Below are positions 1 through 7,710 of a DNA stretch of 64,000 nt, piece after piece. The position numbers and the translations under genes were made by a program. How positions within the stretch are numbered: position 1 is the first letter of the stretch; each line of letters opens with the position of its first letter. Location of the stretch: the NCBI RefSeq assembly GCF_002051585.1, contig NZ_MZGX01000011.1, positions 84,496 through 148,495 on the forward strand. Reading direction: 5' to 3'. The notes under the pieces are model-generated. The model had not been told where the DNA came from. It was given only the letters and a program-made list of their open reading frames with translations, and made no database searches. This DNA is from Ruminiclostridium hungatei (lineage in GTDB: Bacteria > Bacillota > Clostridia > Acetivibrionales > DSM-1351).

Positions 1-21
1 CAAAATTTACATACAATACAA

Positions 22-51
22 AAAAACTCAGGTGCTTTTACCTGAGTTTTT
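22..51 (-). terminator. Intrinsic terminator of rpsT
   Basis: A perfect 12-bp inverted repeat (AAAAACTCAGGT / ACCTGAGTTTTT) with a six-base loop lies 15 bp past the rpsT stop codon. The stem is flanked by A and T runs on both sides, so it could stop transcription from either strand. rpsT is the only gene seen reading into it. Confidence 0.8.
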
Positions 52-66
52 GCTTTTATGAAAAAA

Positions 67-324
67 TTATTTTGCCGCGTTAATAGCCTTAGCTAACCTT
101 GACTTTCTTCTCGCAGCGGTATTTTTGTGAAGCAGATTTTTAGCTGCAGCTTTATCCAGAGCCTTGGTTGTTGCTTTGTATGCTTCAGCAGCACCCTCAC
201 CATTGGCAATAGCTTCCTTACATTTCTTAACAGTAGTCTTAAGAGCAGATTTTCTGATAGTGTTCTTCAAAGTCTTGGTCTCAGTAACTTTCACTCTCTT
301 TATTGCAGATTTGATATTTGGCAA
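67..324 (-). CDS. rpsT: 30S ribosomal protein S20
   Basis: This gene encodes ribosomal protein S20, which binds 16S rRNA during assembly of the small subunit. The 85-residue product has the usual size and composition: very Lys/Ala-rich helices, the N-terminal block PNIKSAIKRV and a C-terminal block KNTAARRKSRLAKAIN. An upstream in-frame start would add 18 hydrophobic, non-S20-like residues. I place the start at a TTG (324-322) because AGGAGGTG lies just upstream of it and the family pattern begins there. A non-ATG start is known for rpsT in other bacteria. A terminator follows. The closeness to gpr is a common clostridial arrangement, although here other genes are interposed. Confidence 0.95.
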   Translation of the reverse strand: MPNIKSAIKRVKVTETKTLKNTIRKSALKTTVKKCKEAIANGEGAAEAYKATTKALDKAAAKNLLHKNTAARRKSRLAKAINAAK

Positions 325-433
325 ATTATTCACCTCCTGCGAGCCTATATTCGCATAATACGTGAGCAAAAAAAACAAAAATATTTAATCGGTAAAATTA
401 CCGCTTCTTGCCCATAACAGATGATATTTTACC

Positions 434-721
434 ATGAACTTTTTGAAAATGCAAGCATTAACCCTTATTTTTCTATTTTGCCGAGCAAATGAGTATGCCC
501 AATTCTTTCTGTATAATATGAATAAGTTCAGAGAGCCTAATGTTGCACTTGAAATTTCGAGACTAATGTATCATGTAGGGAGGATGTTTGAGAATAATGT
601 GCCACCGACCGCCAAGACAGCAATTGGATTTAAGGTGGATAGCAAACTGACGCGAAAGAAGAGGGAGAAGAAGGTTGGGCAGGGGCAAAAATTGGGTAAT
701 TCAGAGCAAATAACCTATTAA
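434..721 (+). pseudogene. Small ORF, possible gene remnant
   Basis: I do not recognise this 95-codon frame. No Shine-Dalgarno sequence precedes its first ATG, and the first ~25 codons look like translated non-coding DNA. The second half looks more protein-like (amphipathic ISRLMYHVGRMFENN followed by a basic tail VDSKLTRKKREKKVGQGQK). It resembles the tail of a larger or mobile-element-associated protein, but I cannot name a family. A start at the inner ATG near 518 (MNKFREPNV) would also lack an RBS. It is most likely a decayed fragment; real expression is doubtful. Confidence 0.3.
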
Positions 722-989
722 CAGAATTTTAAGAACAAAAGTTATATATATAATTTTAGGTCGGATGAGGTACATAGTAATCACTTTTTTAAATAAAAGT
801 CAGACTTTGAATAGTGTGGAAAATAGAAAAATATACAGTTTTAAAAAATGTTTTTGAGTTTTAATTGTCAGGAGTGCTGAATTTGCTTATTGTTTACAGA
901 ATATTACATGTTATTCAAAAATCATATACTATACTGTAAAAGTCCCAAAAGCAACTAGACTAAAATCTAATTAATGACGGAGGTATATT
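722..989. other. AT-rich intergenic stretch with possible promoter
   Basis: No gene is visible here. The only candidate signal is TTACAT (904-909) followed after 17 bp by TACTAT (927-932), which could be a weak housekeeping promoter for the C39-like peptidase gene. The match is modest. Confidence 0.3.
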
Positions 990-2318
990 ATGTCACTAAA
1001 GAAGTTAAGTGTATGCTTATTTATCAGCTTGTCTTTGCTAGTACCTGTATCTGCATCACCGGCAGTTAATGCAAACAGCAGCTTGGAATACAGCTCAGAG
1101 GTATCTAAAACTGAGGCGGTGGCGGCAGCATTGTATCAGGTTAAGTTTGACCAAGCTCTAAATGAACAATCTTCTTGGAAGGGCAGGAATGTTACTGCAC
1201 TACAGCCTATAGAGGTTTTTGATGCTTCAAATGAATTACATAGCTATATTGTTAATTTGAAGATTGGTGAGCAGCCAGCAGGCTATGTTGAAATAGCTAA
1301 TAACAAGAATGATTTTCCGATATTAAGCTATTCTTACACTGTTAACAACACAGAATTTGACGAAGAAGCTATGGAGGATTTGAATATCGCAGATAGCAAA
1401 ATTGGCATGGATTCAATTGCTTCAATAGATTCGTTGAATTCTTTCAAAAAAGTCAGGACAAAAAAAGTAGTTTGGCTTGCACCGGGAAAATTTGGAGCGA
1501 AGGTTGATTATACTGACGGTTCAGCGGATTTGATTTCTGAGAATAAGTTAGAGAGTATTCCAGCATCAGAGAATACACCAGTATTGGCACCTGAAAAGAG
1601 TGTAAACAGCGAAAGCCATCAGACTTGGGATGAAATTGAGGTATTGGCATCGAGTATTACACTTTATGACATAGGTACTGATACTGACGGGGTAACAGAC
1701 AGTCTTTCGTTTGAGTTCAATAACCCTTATAGCAGTATTAATTCAAAATATTATAATGGTGTTACCAATCAAAAGCAGTATACTTCTTCTTTGTGGGATG
1801 GTCCTTCGGGATGTGCCCCTACTTCTGGATATAATATATTTCATTATTGGCATTATTCAAGAGGCAAAACAAATCTTTTAAAAAATAAATCGACAGGTGC
1901 TGTAGATACTGATAATACTATACTTTTATTACGTAATAACATGCAGACAATACTTGATGAATCCGGTCAAGGTAGCACAGATTTAAATAATATAGGATAT
2001 GGACTTATAGCTGTTGCACGCTATAAAGGGTATAATGGGGCTGCATCAAATACAAATAGATATGCATCAGGGGATACTGTGAAATCTGACTTGAGCTATG
2101 GACCATCAATTATTTCTATGACTGGTCAAACATTTTTTAACAATCATTCGGTTACTGGAGTTGGTTATATAGAGTTTATACGTAATGGAAGCTCATCCGG
2201 ACATCAGTATATAGATACATATGATAACTCCCAAATGACTTCAACAGGAGGGTCGGTTTATATAGCCTATGGCAGAGAATATTCTACCCTTTCTTCAATA
2301 AACTTTAGGATCGATTAG
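990..2318 (+). CDS. Secreted C39-like cysteine peptidase
   Basis: The product (442 aa) is predicted to be exported. It has a basic N-terminus, a hydrophobic stretch and a likely signal-peptidase site near SASPAVNA (about residues 22-29). Residues ~35-120 resemble a propeptide of the kind seen in secreted papain-like enzymes. The C-terminal ~200 residues look like a Peptidase_C39_2-type domain: the nucleophile Cys275 in SGCAPTSGYN, the likely catalytic His386 in NNHSVTGVGYIEF, and an acidic residue in YIDTYDN. ATG is preceded by GGAGG. The gene stands alone between a remnant and a strong terminator and is AT-rich compared with the genes from 3.4 kb on. The substrate is unknown; a surface or cell-wall role is only inferred. 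Confidence 0.7.
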   Translation: MSLKKLSVCLFISLSLLVPVSASPAVNANSSLEYSSEVSKTEAVAAALYQVKFDQALNEQSSWKGRNVTALQPIEVFDASNELHSYIVNLKIGEQPAGYVEIANNKNDFPILSYSYTVNNTEFDEEAMEDLNIADSKIGMDSIASIDSLNSFKKVRTKKVVWLAPGKFGAKVDYTDGSADLISENKLESIPASENTPVLAPEKSVNSESHQTWDEIEVLASSITLYDIGTDTDGVTDSLSFEFNNPYSSINSKYYNGVTNQKQYTSSLWDGPSGCAPTSGYNIFHYWHYSRGKTNLLKNKSTGAVDTDNTILLLRNNMQTILDESGQGSTDLNNIGYGLIAVARYKGYNGAASNTNRYASGDTVKSDLSYGPSIISMTGQTFFNNHSVTGVGYIEFIRNGSSSGHQYIDTYDNSQMTSTGGSVYIAYGREYSTLSSINFRID

Positions 2319-2338
2319 TATATTTATTAAATAGTATC

Positions 2339-2377
2339 AAAAAAGACAAAGCAGACTCTGTAGGCTTTGTCTTTTTT
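2339..2377 (+). terminator. Intrinsic terminator of the C39-like peptidase gene
   Basis: A 14-bp perfect stem (AAAAAAGACAAAGC / GCTTTGTCTTTTTT) with an 11-base loop ends in a T run 20 bp after the peptidase stop codon. It may also serve the convergent minus-strand gene at 2403-2849, because the stem carries A and T runs on both sides. Confidence 0.85.
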
Positions 2378-2402
2378 TGATATCTTATTATAAATTAGAT
2401 GT

Positions 2403-2849
2403 TCATTTTTTTGAGGGGATTGAATTAAACCAATGTTCAATCGACGAAATTGATATTTCTTTGCTCACGTCATAAAATGCATCTATAGTTCTTTCTTTAT
2501 TAAAAATATATACATAATCTCCGCCACCAACTATTCTGAAAAGCATTTTATCCTCAGAATAAAAATCGTAAGCATATAAATAACCAGTTCTATTTGTCTG
2601 CTTGAAATCTTTTCTATAGGTTCTATTATTCAATAAATTGACGAGCTCTTTAATTTTTTCTTTGTTAGTAGTCTCAATTCTATGACCGGTAAAACTATTT
2701 ACCATTAATACCTTTGTTATATTTGACTCATTCGTTCCAAGAAGTTCACTAAAGGTCTTTTTTGGGTACTTAATCTGAATAAATAATAGCACAGAAATAG
2801 ATACTATCAAGATTAAGGGAATGATAATCCATAATAATTTTTTTTTCAT
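2403..2849 (-). CDS. Small membrane-anchored protein of unknown function
   Basis: This gene encodes a protein of 148 aa with one N-terminal membrane segment (about residues 5-25, KKKLLWIIIPLILIVSISVL) and a ~115-residue extracytoplasmic domain. I do not recognise the family. The domain has alternating Thr/Glu/Lys patches (RIETTNKEKIKELVNLL), YLYAYDFYSEDK and a conserved end ERTIDAFYDVSKEI. The start at 2849 is chosen because GGAGTG lies 8 bp upstream and the membrane anchor begins there. A longer in-frame start only adds the translated tail of the neighbouring copy. A degraded paralogue lies directly upstream, so this is the intact member of a tandem duplication. Confidence 0.6.
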   Translation of the reverse strand: MKKKLLWIIIPLILIVSISVLLFIQIKYPKKTFSELLGTNESNITKVLMVNSFTGHRIETTNKEKIKELVNLLNNRTYRKDFKQTNRTGYLYAYDFYSEDKMLFRIVGGGDYVYIFNKERTIDAFYDVSKEISISSIEHWFNSIPSKK

Positions 2850-2869
2850 AAAATACACTCCAATATTTT

Positions 2870-3203
2870 TTTGACCTAATCGAATTAAACCATTTTTCAA
2901 TCCAAGCAAGTGATATCTCTTTGCTCACGTCATAATATGCATCTATAGTTCTTTCTTGATTATAAATATGTACATTGTTTCCACAACCAACTATTGCTAG
3001 AAGCATTTTATCTCCGAAATAAAAATCGTAAGTATATAAATAACCAGTTCTAAGTGCTTTCCTGTAGGTTCTTTCATCCAACATATTAATGAACTCTTTG
3101 ATTTTTTCTTTATTAGTAGCCTCAATTCTACGACCAGTACCACTATTTATCATAAAACCATTTGTTATATTTGCCACATCGGTACTTAGCAACTTTTTTT
3201 CAT
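2870..3203 (-). pseudogene. Degraded tandem copy of the gene at 2403-2849
   Basis: Residue for residue this copy matches the downstream gene (RIEATNKEKIKEFINML, TGYLYTYDFYFGDKML, ERTIDAYYDVSKEIS, WFNSIRSKK). The membrane-anchor coding part is missing. What remains is ATG AAA AAA AGT TGC TAA, so the preserved start (3203-3201) runs into a stop. The homologous frame resumes one base out of phase at KLLSTDVANI. At the other end the ancestral stop is lost and the frame reads into the next copy. It therefore carries an internal deletion with frameshift plus stop loss. An internal TTG could still give a soluble fragment, but no good RBS supports that. Confidence 0.7.
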
Positions 3204-3301
3204 TCTAAAGTGTTACTTATGCAAAACAATACTATAAAATTCTAAATTTTTCAATATTAGTATTGTATCTTAGCATGAACGTGGATTTTACTATACAAAA
3301 G

Positions 3302-3331
3302 TTCATAAAATAAGCTTTAATTCTGATACTA
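3302..3331 (+). promoter_or_regulatory. Possible forespore sigma-G/F promoter for gpr
   Basis: TTCATA (3302-3307) and GATACTA (3325-3331) are separated by 17 bp. The -10 differs by one base from the sigma-G consensus CATACTA, and gpr is classically sigma-G dependent. The -10 lies in the loop of an inverted repeat (AAGCTTT...AAAGCTT, about 3313-3342) followed by T6, which could alternatively be a terminator, so the call is uncertain. Confidence 0.35.
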
Positions 3332-3400
3332 AAATCAAAGCTTTTTTGAAATAATACCGGTATACCAATTTTTCTGTCAGCTATAGAAAGGAGCCGAGTT

Positions 3401-4408
3401 ATGGTAAATTTGTCAAACAGGCGTACTGACCTTGTAATTGAGGCACATGAAATATTTATGAACAGCAGTCAGGCAAAAGAACAGGCTGAGGAGCATAAAT
3501 CCCCTCCGGGAGTGGAGGTTGAAAATGCAGGTGATGAGGATGTCAAAATAACAAGAGTCAGAATTACCTCTCCAACCGGCGAACAGGCCATCGGAAAACC
3601 AATGGGAAACTATGTCACTCTTGAAATCCCTCAATTGAAGGACAATAACCCCGAAGTCAACCAGAAGACCATAGATGCCATGTCCAGAGAAATAAAGGCC
3701 ATACTCAACCTGAAACCCGATGCAATGACCCTGGTTGTGGGGCTGGGCAACTGGAATGTCACACCCGATGCCCTGGGTCCGAAGGTCATATCAAACCTGA
3801 TGGTGACCAGGCATCTTCTGGAATTTGTCCCTGAGCATGTGGATGAGGGTGTGAAACCGGTTTGTGCCATTTCCCCGGGTGTTATGGGAATTACGGGAAT
3901 CGAGACCGGTGAGATAGTAAAGGGTGTGGTGGACAGGATAAAACCTGATGCGCTTATAGCCATAGATGCATTGGCAGCAAGGAATATGGAACGTGTCAGC
4001 ACCACTATACAGATTGCCGACACCGGTATAGCTCCCGGAGGAGGGGTTGGCAACAAGAGGATGGAACTGAGCAAAGCCACTCTGGGTATGCCTGTGGTGG
4101 CCATCGGAGTTCCTACAGTGGTGGATGCCGCCACACTTACCAATGATGCCATGGACCTGATAATAGACAGTCTGATGCAGGAGTCTCCCTCTGATTCCAG
4201 CTTTTACAGTACTCTTAAGAACATAGACAGGGAGGAAAAATATGAATTGATAAAACAGGCCTTGAATCCGTTTGTAGGGCAGCTTATTGTTACCCCCAAG
4301 GAAATAGACGATATTATCAGCAGGGTTTCAAAGGTTGTGGCAAACGGGTTGAATATGGCTTTACATGAGGGAATAGGCATGCAGGAAATGGAAAAGTACC
4401 TCATGTAG
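3401..4408 (+). CDS. gpr: Germination protease GPR (spore protease)
   Basis: GPR is the aspartic-type A25 endopeptidase that starts degradation of small acid-soluble spore proteins when a spore germinates. It is made in the forespore as a zymogen and processed to an active form. The 335-aa length is normal for the clostridial family. Diagnostic features are the N-terminal RRTDLVIEAHE, which mimics the SASP cleavage sequence and marks the propeptide region, a PTGEQAIGKPMGNYVTLE block, VVGLGNWNVTPDALGP, and the GIAPGGGVGNKR region. ATG is preceded by AAAGGAG at 3387-3393. A spoIIP-like gene, often downstream, is not seen. Instead repeats and an M50B-like protease follow. This gene is the clearest sign that the organism forms endospores. 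Confidence 0.97.
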   Translation: MVNLSNRRTDLVIEAHEIFMNSSQAKEQAEEHKSPPGVEVENAGDEDVKITRVRITSPTGEQAIGKPMGNYVTLEIPQLKDNNPEVNQKTIDAMSREIKAILNLKPDAMTLVVGLGNWNVTPDALGPKVISNLMVTRHLLEFVPEHVDEGVKPVCAISPGVMGITGIETGEIVKGVVDRIKPDALIAIDALAARNMERVSTTIQIADTGIAPGGGVGNKRMELSKATLGMPVVAIGVPTVVDAATLTNDAMDLIIDSLMQESPSDSSFYSTLKNIDREEKYELIKQALNPFVGQLIVTPKEIDDIISRVSKVVANGLNMALHEGIGMQEMEKYLM

Positions 4409-4605
4409 TTAAAGCTCCGGCAGACGGAGTCCAGCTTGTAATTCTGCAGGTGTCCGGTTGTGCAGGTATTGGGACAGGCTGGGCTCGATGCCGGCACAAC
4501 TGCGGTATAAGGGAAAGCCGCAGGAAATAAAAAATTGGAATAGAATAACTTTTCTTTTATTTGGTTGCAGGTTATAATTTTATTAGGAATCAACTGGTTG
4601 TGAGG

Positions 4606-4669
4606 GTGGTCTGCAACATCTGAATCCGTACATTGCCGGGCAATATAGGTTTTAGATGTTGCAGACCAC
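4606..4669. repeat. Palindromic intergenic repeat, family A copy 1
   Basis: Two perfect 16-bp arms (GTGGTCTGCAACATCT at 4606-4621 and its complement at 4654-4669) enclose a second short palindrome ATTGCCGGGCAAT. The same layout and much of the same sequence recur at 23688-23769, and half of it near 42586. It lies between gpr and the M50B gene and is not followed by a T run, so it is not a typical terminator. Confidence 0.75.
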
Positions 4670-4670
4670 T

Positions 4671-4780
4671 GGTTAATAAAGTGTTTGACAGATTAAGTTT
4701 GCAAGTCACGCAAGGACGGCTTTCGCCAAAAGTGCCATATACAAGCAGTTATTTGAAGCTCGTCCGGAAGTGGGCAGTAC
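4671..4780 (-). mobile_element. Internally deleted MITE-like element (family B)
   Basis: The sequence aligns, in reverse orientation, to both subterminal parts of the 326-bp element at 39647-39972. One half (GGTTAATAAAGTG...GGACGGCTTT) matches the right side of that element. The other half (TTCGCCAAAAGTGC...GCTCGTCCGG) matches its left side, and the ~190-bp middle is absent. The outermost terminal repeat is also missing. It abuts the family A palindrome directly. Confidence 0.6.
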
Positions 4781-4805
4781 ATAAAATCCTGAATGGAGAA
4801 ATCAA

Positions 4806-5519
4806 ATGAAGCAGCCCTGGAGAATTTTTATTATCTTTGTTGTTCTGATGGCCTTATGGAATACAATTTTCATAAAACCCATCAAATTGTTTACAGTTTT
4901 TCTTCATGAACTGGGACATGCATTTATGGCGGCAATAACCGGAAGCAAGGTTACCGGACTAAGTATATACTTCAATGAAAGCGGTCATGTTACTTCACTT
5001 CCCAAGGACTGGCTTTCGTCATTTCTCATTGCAAATGGAGGCTATCTGGGAAGTGTGCTCTTTGCCTGCTGCATATTGCTTTTGAAAAACACCAGGTTTA
5101 AGAAATACATAATAGGTGTCATTGCGATTATTTTTCTTGGGGTCACCTTCAGGTTTTCGGGTATATTATCCTTCACCATGCTTTACTCGGTCGTGTTTGC
5201 CATTGCAGCGCTGATTATATATATGATACAGAATGACAGGCTCCATGACTGGGTTATTGAGATTATAGGGATAGGAAGTGTTACCTACGCCATATATGAT
5301 ACCTTTGTGGATACCGTGCTTCTGCAGGTTAACCAGGCATTTGGATTTATAAGGCTGGACCGGATGCCGGTCACGGACGCAGTTCTTATTTCCAGACTGA
5401 CTCATACGCCTGCGGTAGTATGGGGTGTGCTTTGGCTGGGGATCTCTCTTTTCGCAGTCTATGTCATCCTGCTCAGAGGCAGAAAAAATAAATCCGGAAG
5501 GTATTCAAAAAAGTACTGA
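4806..5519 (+). CDS. M50B-like membrane metalloprotease
   Basis: The product is an integral membrane protein (237 aa, about six membrane segments). It has the zinc-binding motif HELGH at residues 34-38 inside FLHELGHAFMAAITG, and a late YDTFVDTVL segment that may supply the third ligand. This fits the Peptidase_M50B-like family, relatives of site-2 proteases that cut within or near membranes. The substrate cannot be told from sequence. In spore formers such enzymes can act on sigma or anti-sigma factors, but nothing here proves that. ATG is preceded by GGAG. It stands alone, about 400 bp after gpr with repeats between, so it is probably transcribed separately. Confidence 0.75.
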   Translation: MKQPWRIFIIFVVLMALWNTIFIKPIKLFTVFLHELGHAFMAAITGSKVTGLSIYFNESGHVTSLPKDWLSSFLIANGGYLGSVLFACCILLLKNTRFKKYIIGVIAIIFLGVTFRFSGILSFTMLYSVVFAIAALIIYMIQNDRLHDWVIEIIGIGSVTYAIYDTFVDTVLLQVNQAFGFIRLDRMPVTDAVLISRLTHTPAVVWGVLWLGISLFAVYVILLRGRKNKSGRYSKKY

Positions 5520-5633
5520 GGCCATATTTAAAGCCCAGACACCCTGCCTCCCTGCAAATCTATTGGTAAAATTCATACAGGCATTAACTGTGAGATAACT
5601 ACTCAATTATCATACATCTAAAGGAGATATTAA

Positions 5634-7607
5634 ATGGATAGCAAGCTTCAGATAATGAAGGAGAAAATTGAAATATTAAACCAGGCTGCAAAGGCATATT
5701 ACATGGAGGACCGTGAAATCATGCCCAACATCGAATATGACAGGCTGTATGACGAGCTTGTTGAGCTGGAAAAGGAAGCAGGAGTTGTCTTATCAAACAG
5801 TCCTACCATACATGTGGGCTATGAAGTGCTTTCAAACCTTCCGAAGGAGAGGCATGAAACAACTATGCTTTCCCTTGACAAAACCAAAGAGGTGCCCGCT
5901 CTGAAAGAATGGCTTGGGAATCGGAAGGGTGTCTTGTCCTGGAAGCTGGATGGTTTGACCATAGTTCTGACCTATGAGGGAGGAAACCTTGTGAAGGCTG
6001 TAACCAGGGGCAGCGGCGAAATTGGCGAGGTTATCACAAATAATGCCAGGGTTTTCAAAAATCTGCCGGTAAATATTGCCTACAAGGACACCCTGGTATT
6101 GCGTGGCGAAGCAATAATACGCTATTCGGATTTTATGAAGATAAACAGTGAAATTGATGATGTGGATGCCAGGTATAAGAATCCCAGAAATCTGTGCAGC
6201 GGTTCTGTGCGCCAGTTAAACAACAGGATCACCGCAGAGCGGAATGTACATTTTTTTGCGTTTTCTCTGGTAAGGGCGGATTATGCGGAATATAACAATT
6301 CCAGGATTGCACAGCTTGAATGGATACAGCAGCAGGGTTTTGAAATAGTGGAGTACAAAGAGGTGGATTCAGAAAACATAGAGGCGTCGGTGCAGTGGTT
6401 TTATGACCGGGTAGAGGGAAATGACTTTCCATCCGACGGTTTGGTTCTGACTTTTGACAACATAGCATATGGAGAATCTCTGGGCTCTACCTCCAAATTT
6501 CCCCGTGACTCAATAGCCTTCAAATGGCGTGATGAAATCAAGGAAACAAAACTTCTTGATATAGAATGGAGTGCATCCAGGACAGGCCTTATTAACCCTA
6601 TTGCAATATTTGACCCTGTGGAGCTGGAGGGTACAACCGTCAGCAGGGCCAGCATACACAATATCAGCATCATGGAAGGCCTGGAACTTGGCATAGGAGA
6701 TACCATAGGTGTCTATAAGGCAAATATGATAATACCTCAGATTTCTGAAAATTTCACCAGAAGCGGGGCGGCAGGTATTCCAAAGCACTGTCCTGTCTGT
6801 GAAGCTCAAACGGAATTACGGCAGGAAAACGGAGTCAAGTTTTTATATTGCCTGAATGATGAATGTCTGGCCAAGCAAATAAAGTCCTTCACTCATTTTG
6901 TAAGCAGGGATGCCATGAATATTGAGGGGCTGTCTGAGGCTACCATAGAAAAGTTGATTTCAAAGGGACTTATAAAAGAACTGGCCGATATATTCCATAT
7001 TGACAGGTTCAAGCAGGAAATTGTTGAAATGGAGGGCTTTGGCGAAAAATCCTTCAACAAGCTGACAGCATCCGTTAATAAAGCCAGAAAATCAACTGTG
7101 ATAAGGCTTCTCTACAGTCTTGGAATACCAAATGTAGGCTTGTCAAATGCAAAGCTGATTTGCAGATACTTTAAATATGACTGGGAGGCCGTTCAAAATG
7201 CGGTATTTGATGAGCTTGTGGAAATCGGCGGAATCGGGGAGGTCATGGCAGAGGCATATGTCAAGTTCTTTGCAGACCCTAAAAAGAAGCTGATTGTTGA
7301 AGACCTGCTCAAGGAACTGGAATTTGAAAAAATAGAGGTCTCTGAAACGGGGAGCAGCTTTGAAAATATGGCATTTGTAATTACAGGTTCAGTGGAGCAG
7401 TTTAAAAACCGTGATGAGCTGAAGGAGGTTATTGAAGCAAATGGGGGAAAGGTAACCGGCTCTGTGACTAACAAAACCAATTATCTCATAAATAACGACA
7501 ACCTGTCGGGCTCTTCCAAAAACAAAAAAGCCAAGGAACTGGGCATCAGCATCATTACCGAAAGCCAGTTTGTGGAATGGCTCAACGGTGGCGAAAGGCC
7601 TCAATAG
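5634..7607 (+). CDS. ligA: NAD-dependent DNA ligase
   Basis: LigA seals nicks in DNA using NAD+ as AMP donor. The 657-aa protein shows the full domain order: domain Ia (residues ~1-70), the adenylation domain with lysine 104 in WKLDGLT and the TRGSGEIGE motif, an OB fold, a four-cysteine zinc finger (Cys386, 389, 406, 411), helix-hairpin-helix repeats (~430-560) and a C-terminal BRCT domain (~580-655). AAAGGAG precedes the ATG. It is somewhat divergent: domain Ia reads AYYMEDREIMPNIEYDRLYDEL, and HETTMLSLDKT replaces the more usual H..PMLSL..AF pattern. It could therefore be a second LigA rather than the main replicative one, which cannot be judged within this window. Confidence 0.93.
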   Translation: MDSKLQIMKEKIEILNQAAKAYYMEDREIMPNIEYDRLYDELVELEKEAGVVLSNSPTIHVGYEVLSNLPKERHETTMLSLDKTKEVPALKEWLGNRKGVLSWKLDGLTIVLTYEGGNLVKAVTRGSGEIGEVITNNARVFKNLPVNIAYKDTLVLRGEAIIRYSDFMKINSEIDDVDARYKNPRNLCSGSVRQLNNRITAERNVHFFAFSLVRADYAEYNNSRIAQLEWIQQQGFEIVEYKEVDSENIEASVQWFYDRVEGNDFPSDGLVLTFDNIAYGESLGSTSKFPRDSIAFKWRDEIKETKLLDIEWSASRTGLINPIAIFDPVELEGTTVSRASIHNISIMEGLELGIGDTIGVYKANMIIPQISENFTRSGAAGIPKHCPVCEAQTELRQENGVKFLYCLNDECLAKQIKSFTHFVSRDAMNIEGLSEATIEKLISKGLIKELADIFHIDRFKQEIVEMEGFGEKSFNKLTASVNKARKSTVIRLLYSLGIPNVGLSNAKLICRYFKYDWEAVQNAVFDELVEIGGIGEVMAEAYVKFFADPKKKLIVEDLLKELEFEKIEVSETGSSFENMAFVITGSVEQFKNRDELKEVIEANGGKVTGSVTNKTNYLINNDNLSGSSKNKKAKELGISIITESQFVEWLNGGERPQ

Positions 7608-7710
7608 CACAATAAGACAATAGCAAACAGCTCCCCTATATTTTTTGCTCCATAAATAACGGGATGATTTTTATGAGAGGAACTATAATTGTAGTGAAAG
7701 GAGAAGCCGA

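Noticed and set aside
3313..3347. Hairpin AAGCTTT...AAAGCTT with T6 as terminator before gpr
   Set aside because: No plus-strand gene reads into it and a sigma-G-like -10 lies in its loop, so I did not list it as a terminator; the question stays open.
3631..4152. 173-codon open frame antisense to gpr
   Set aside because: It lies wholly within gpr on the other strand, has no RBS and a Ser/Thr/Pro-rich random composition, as expected for a shadow frame.
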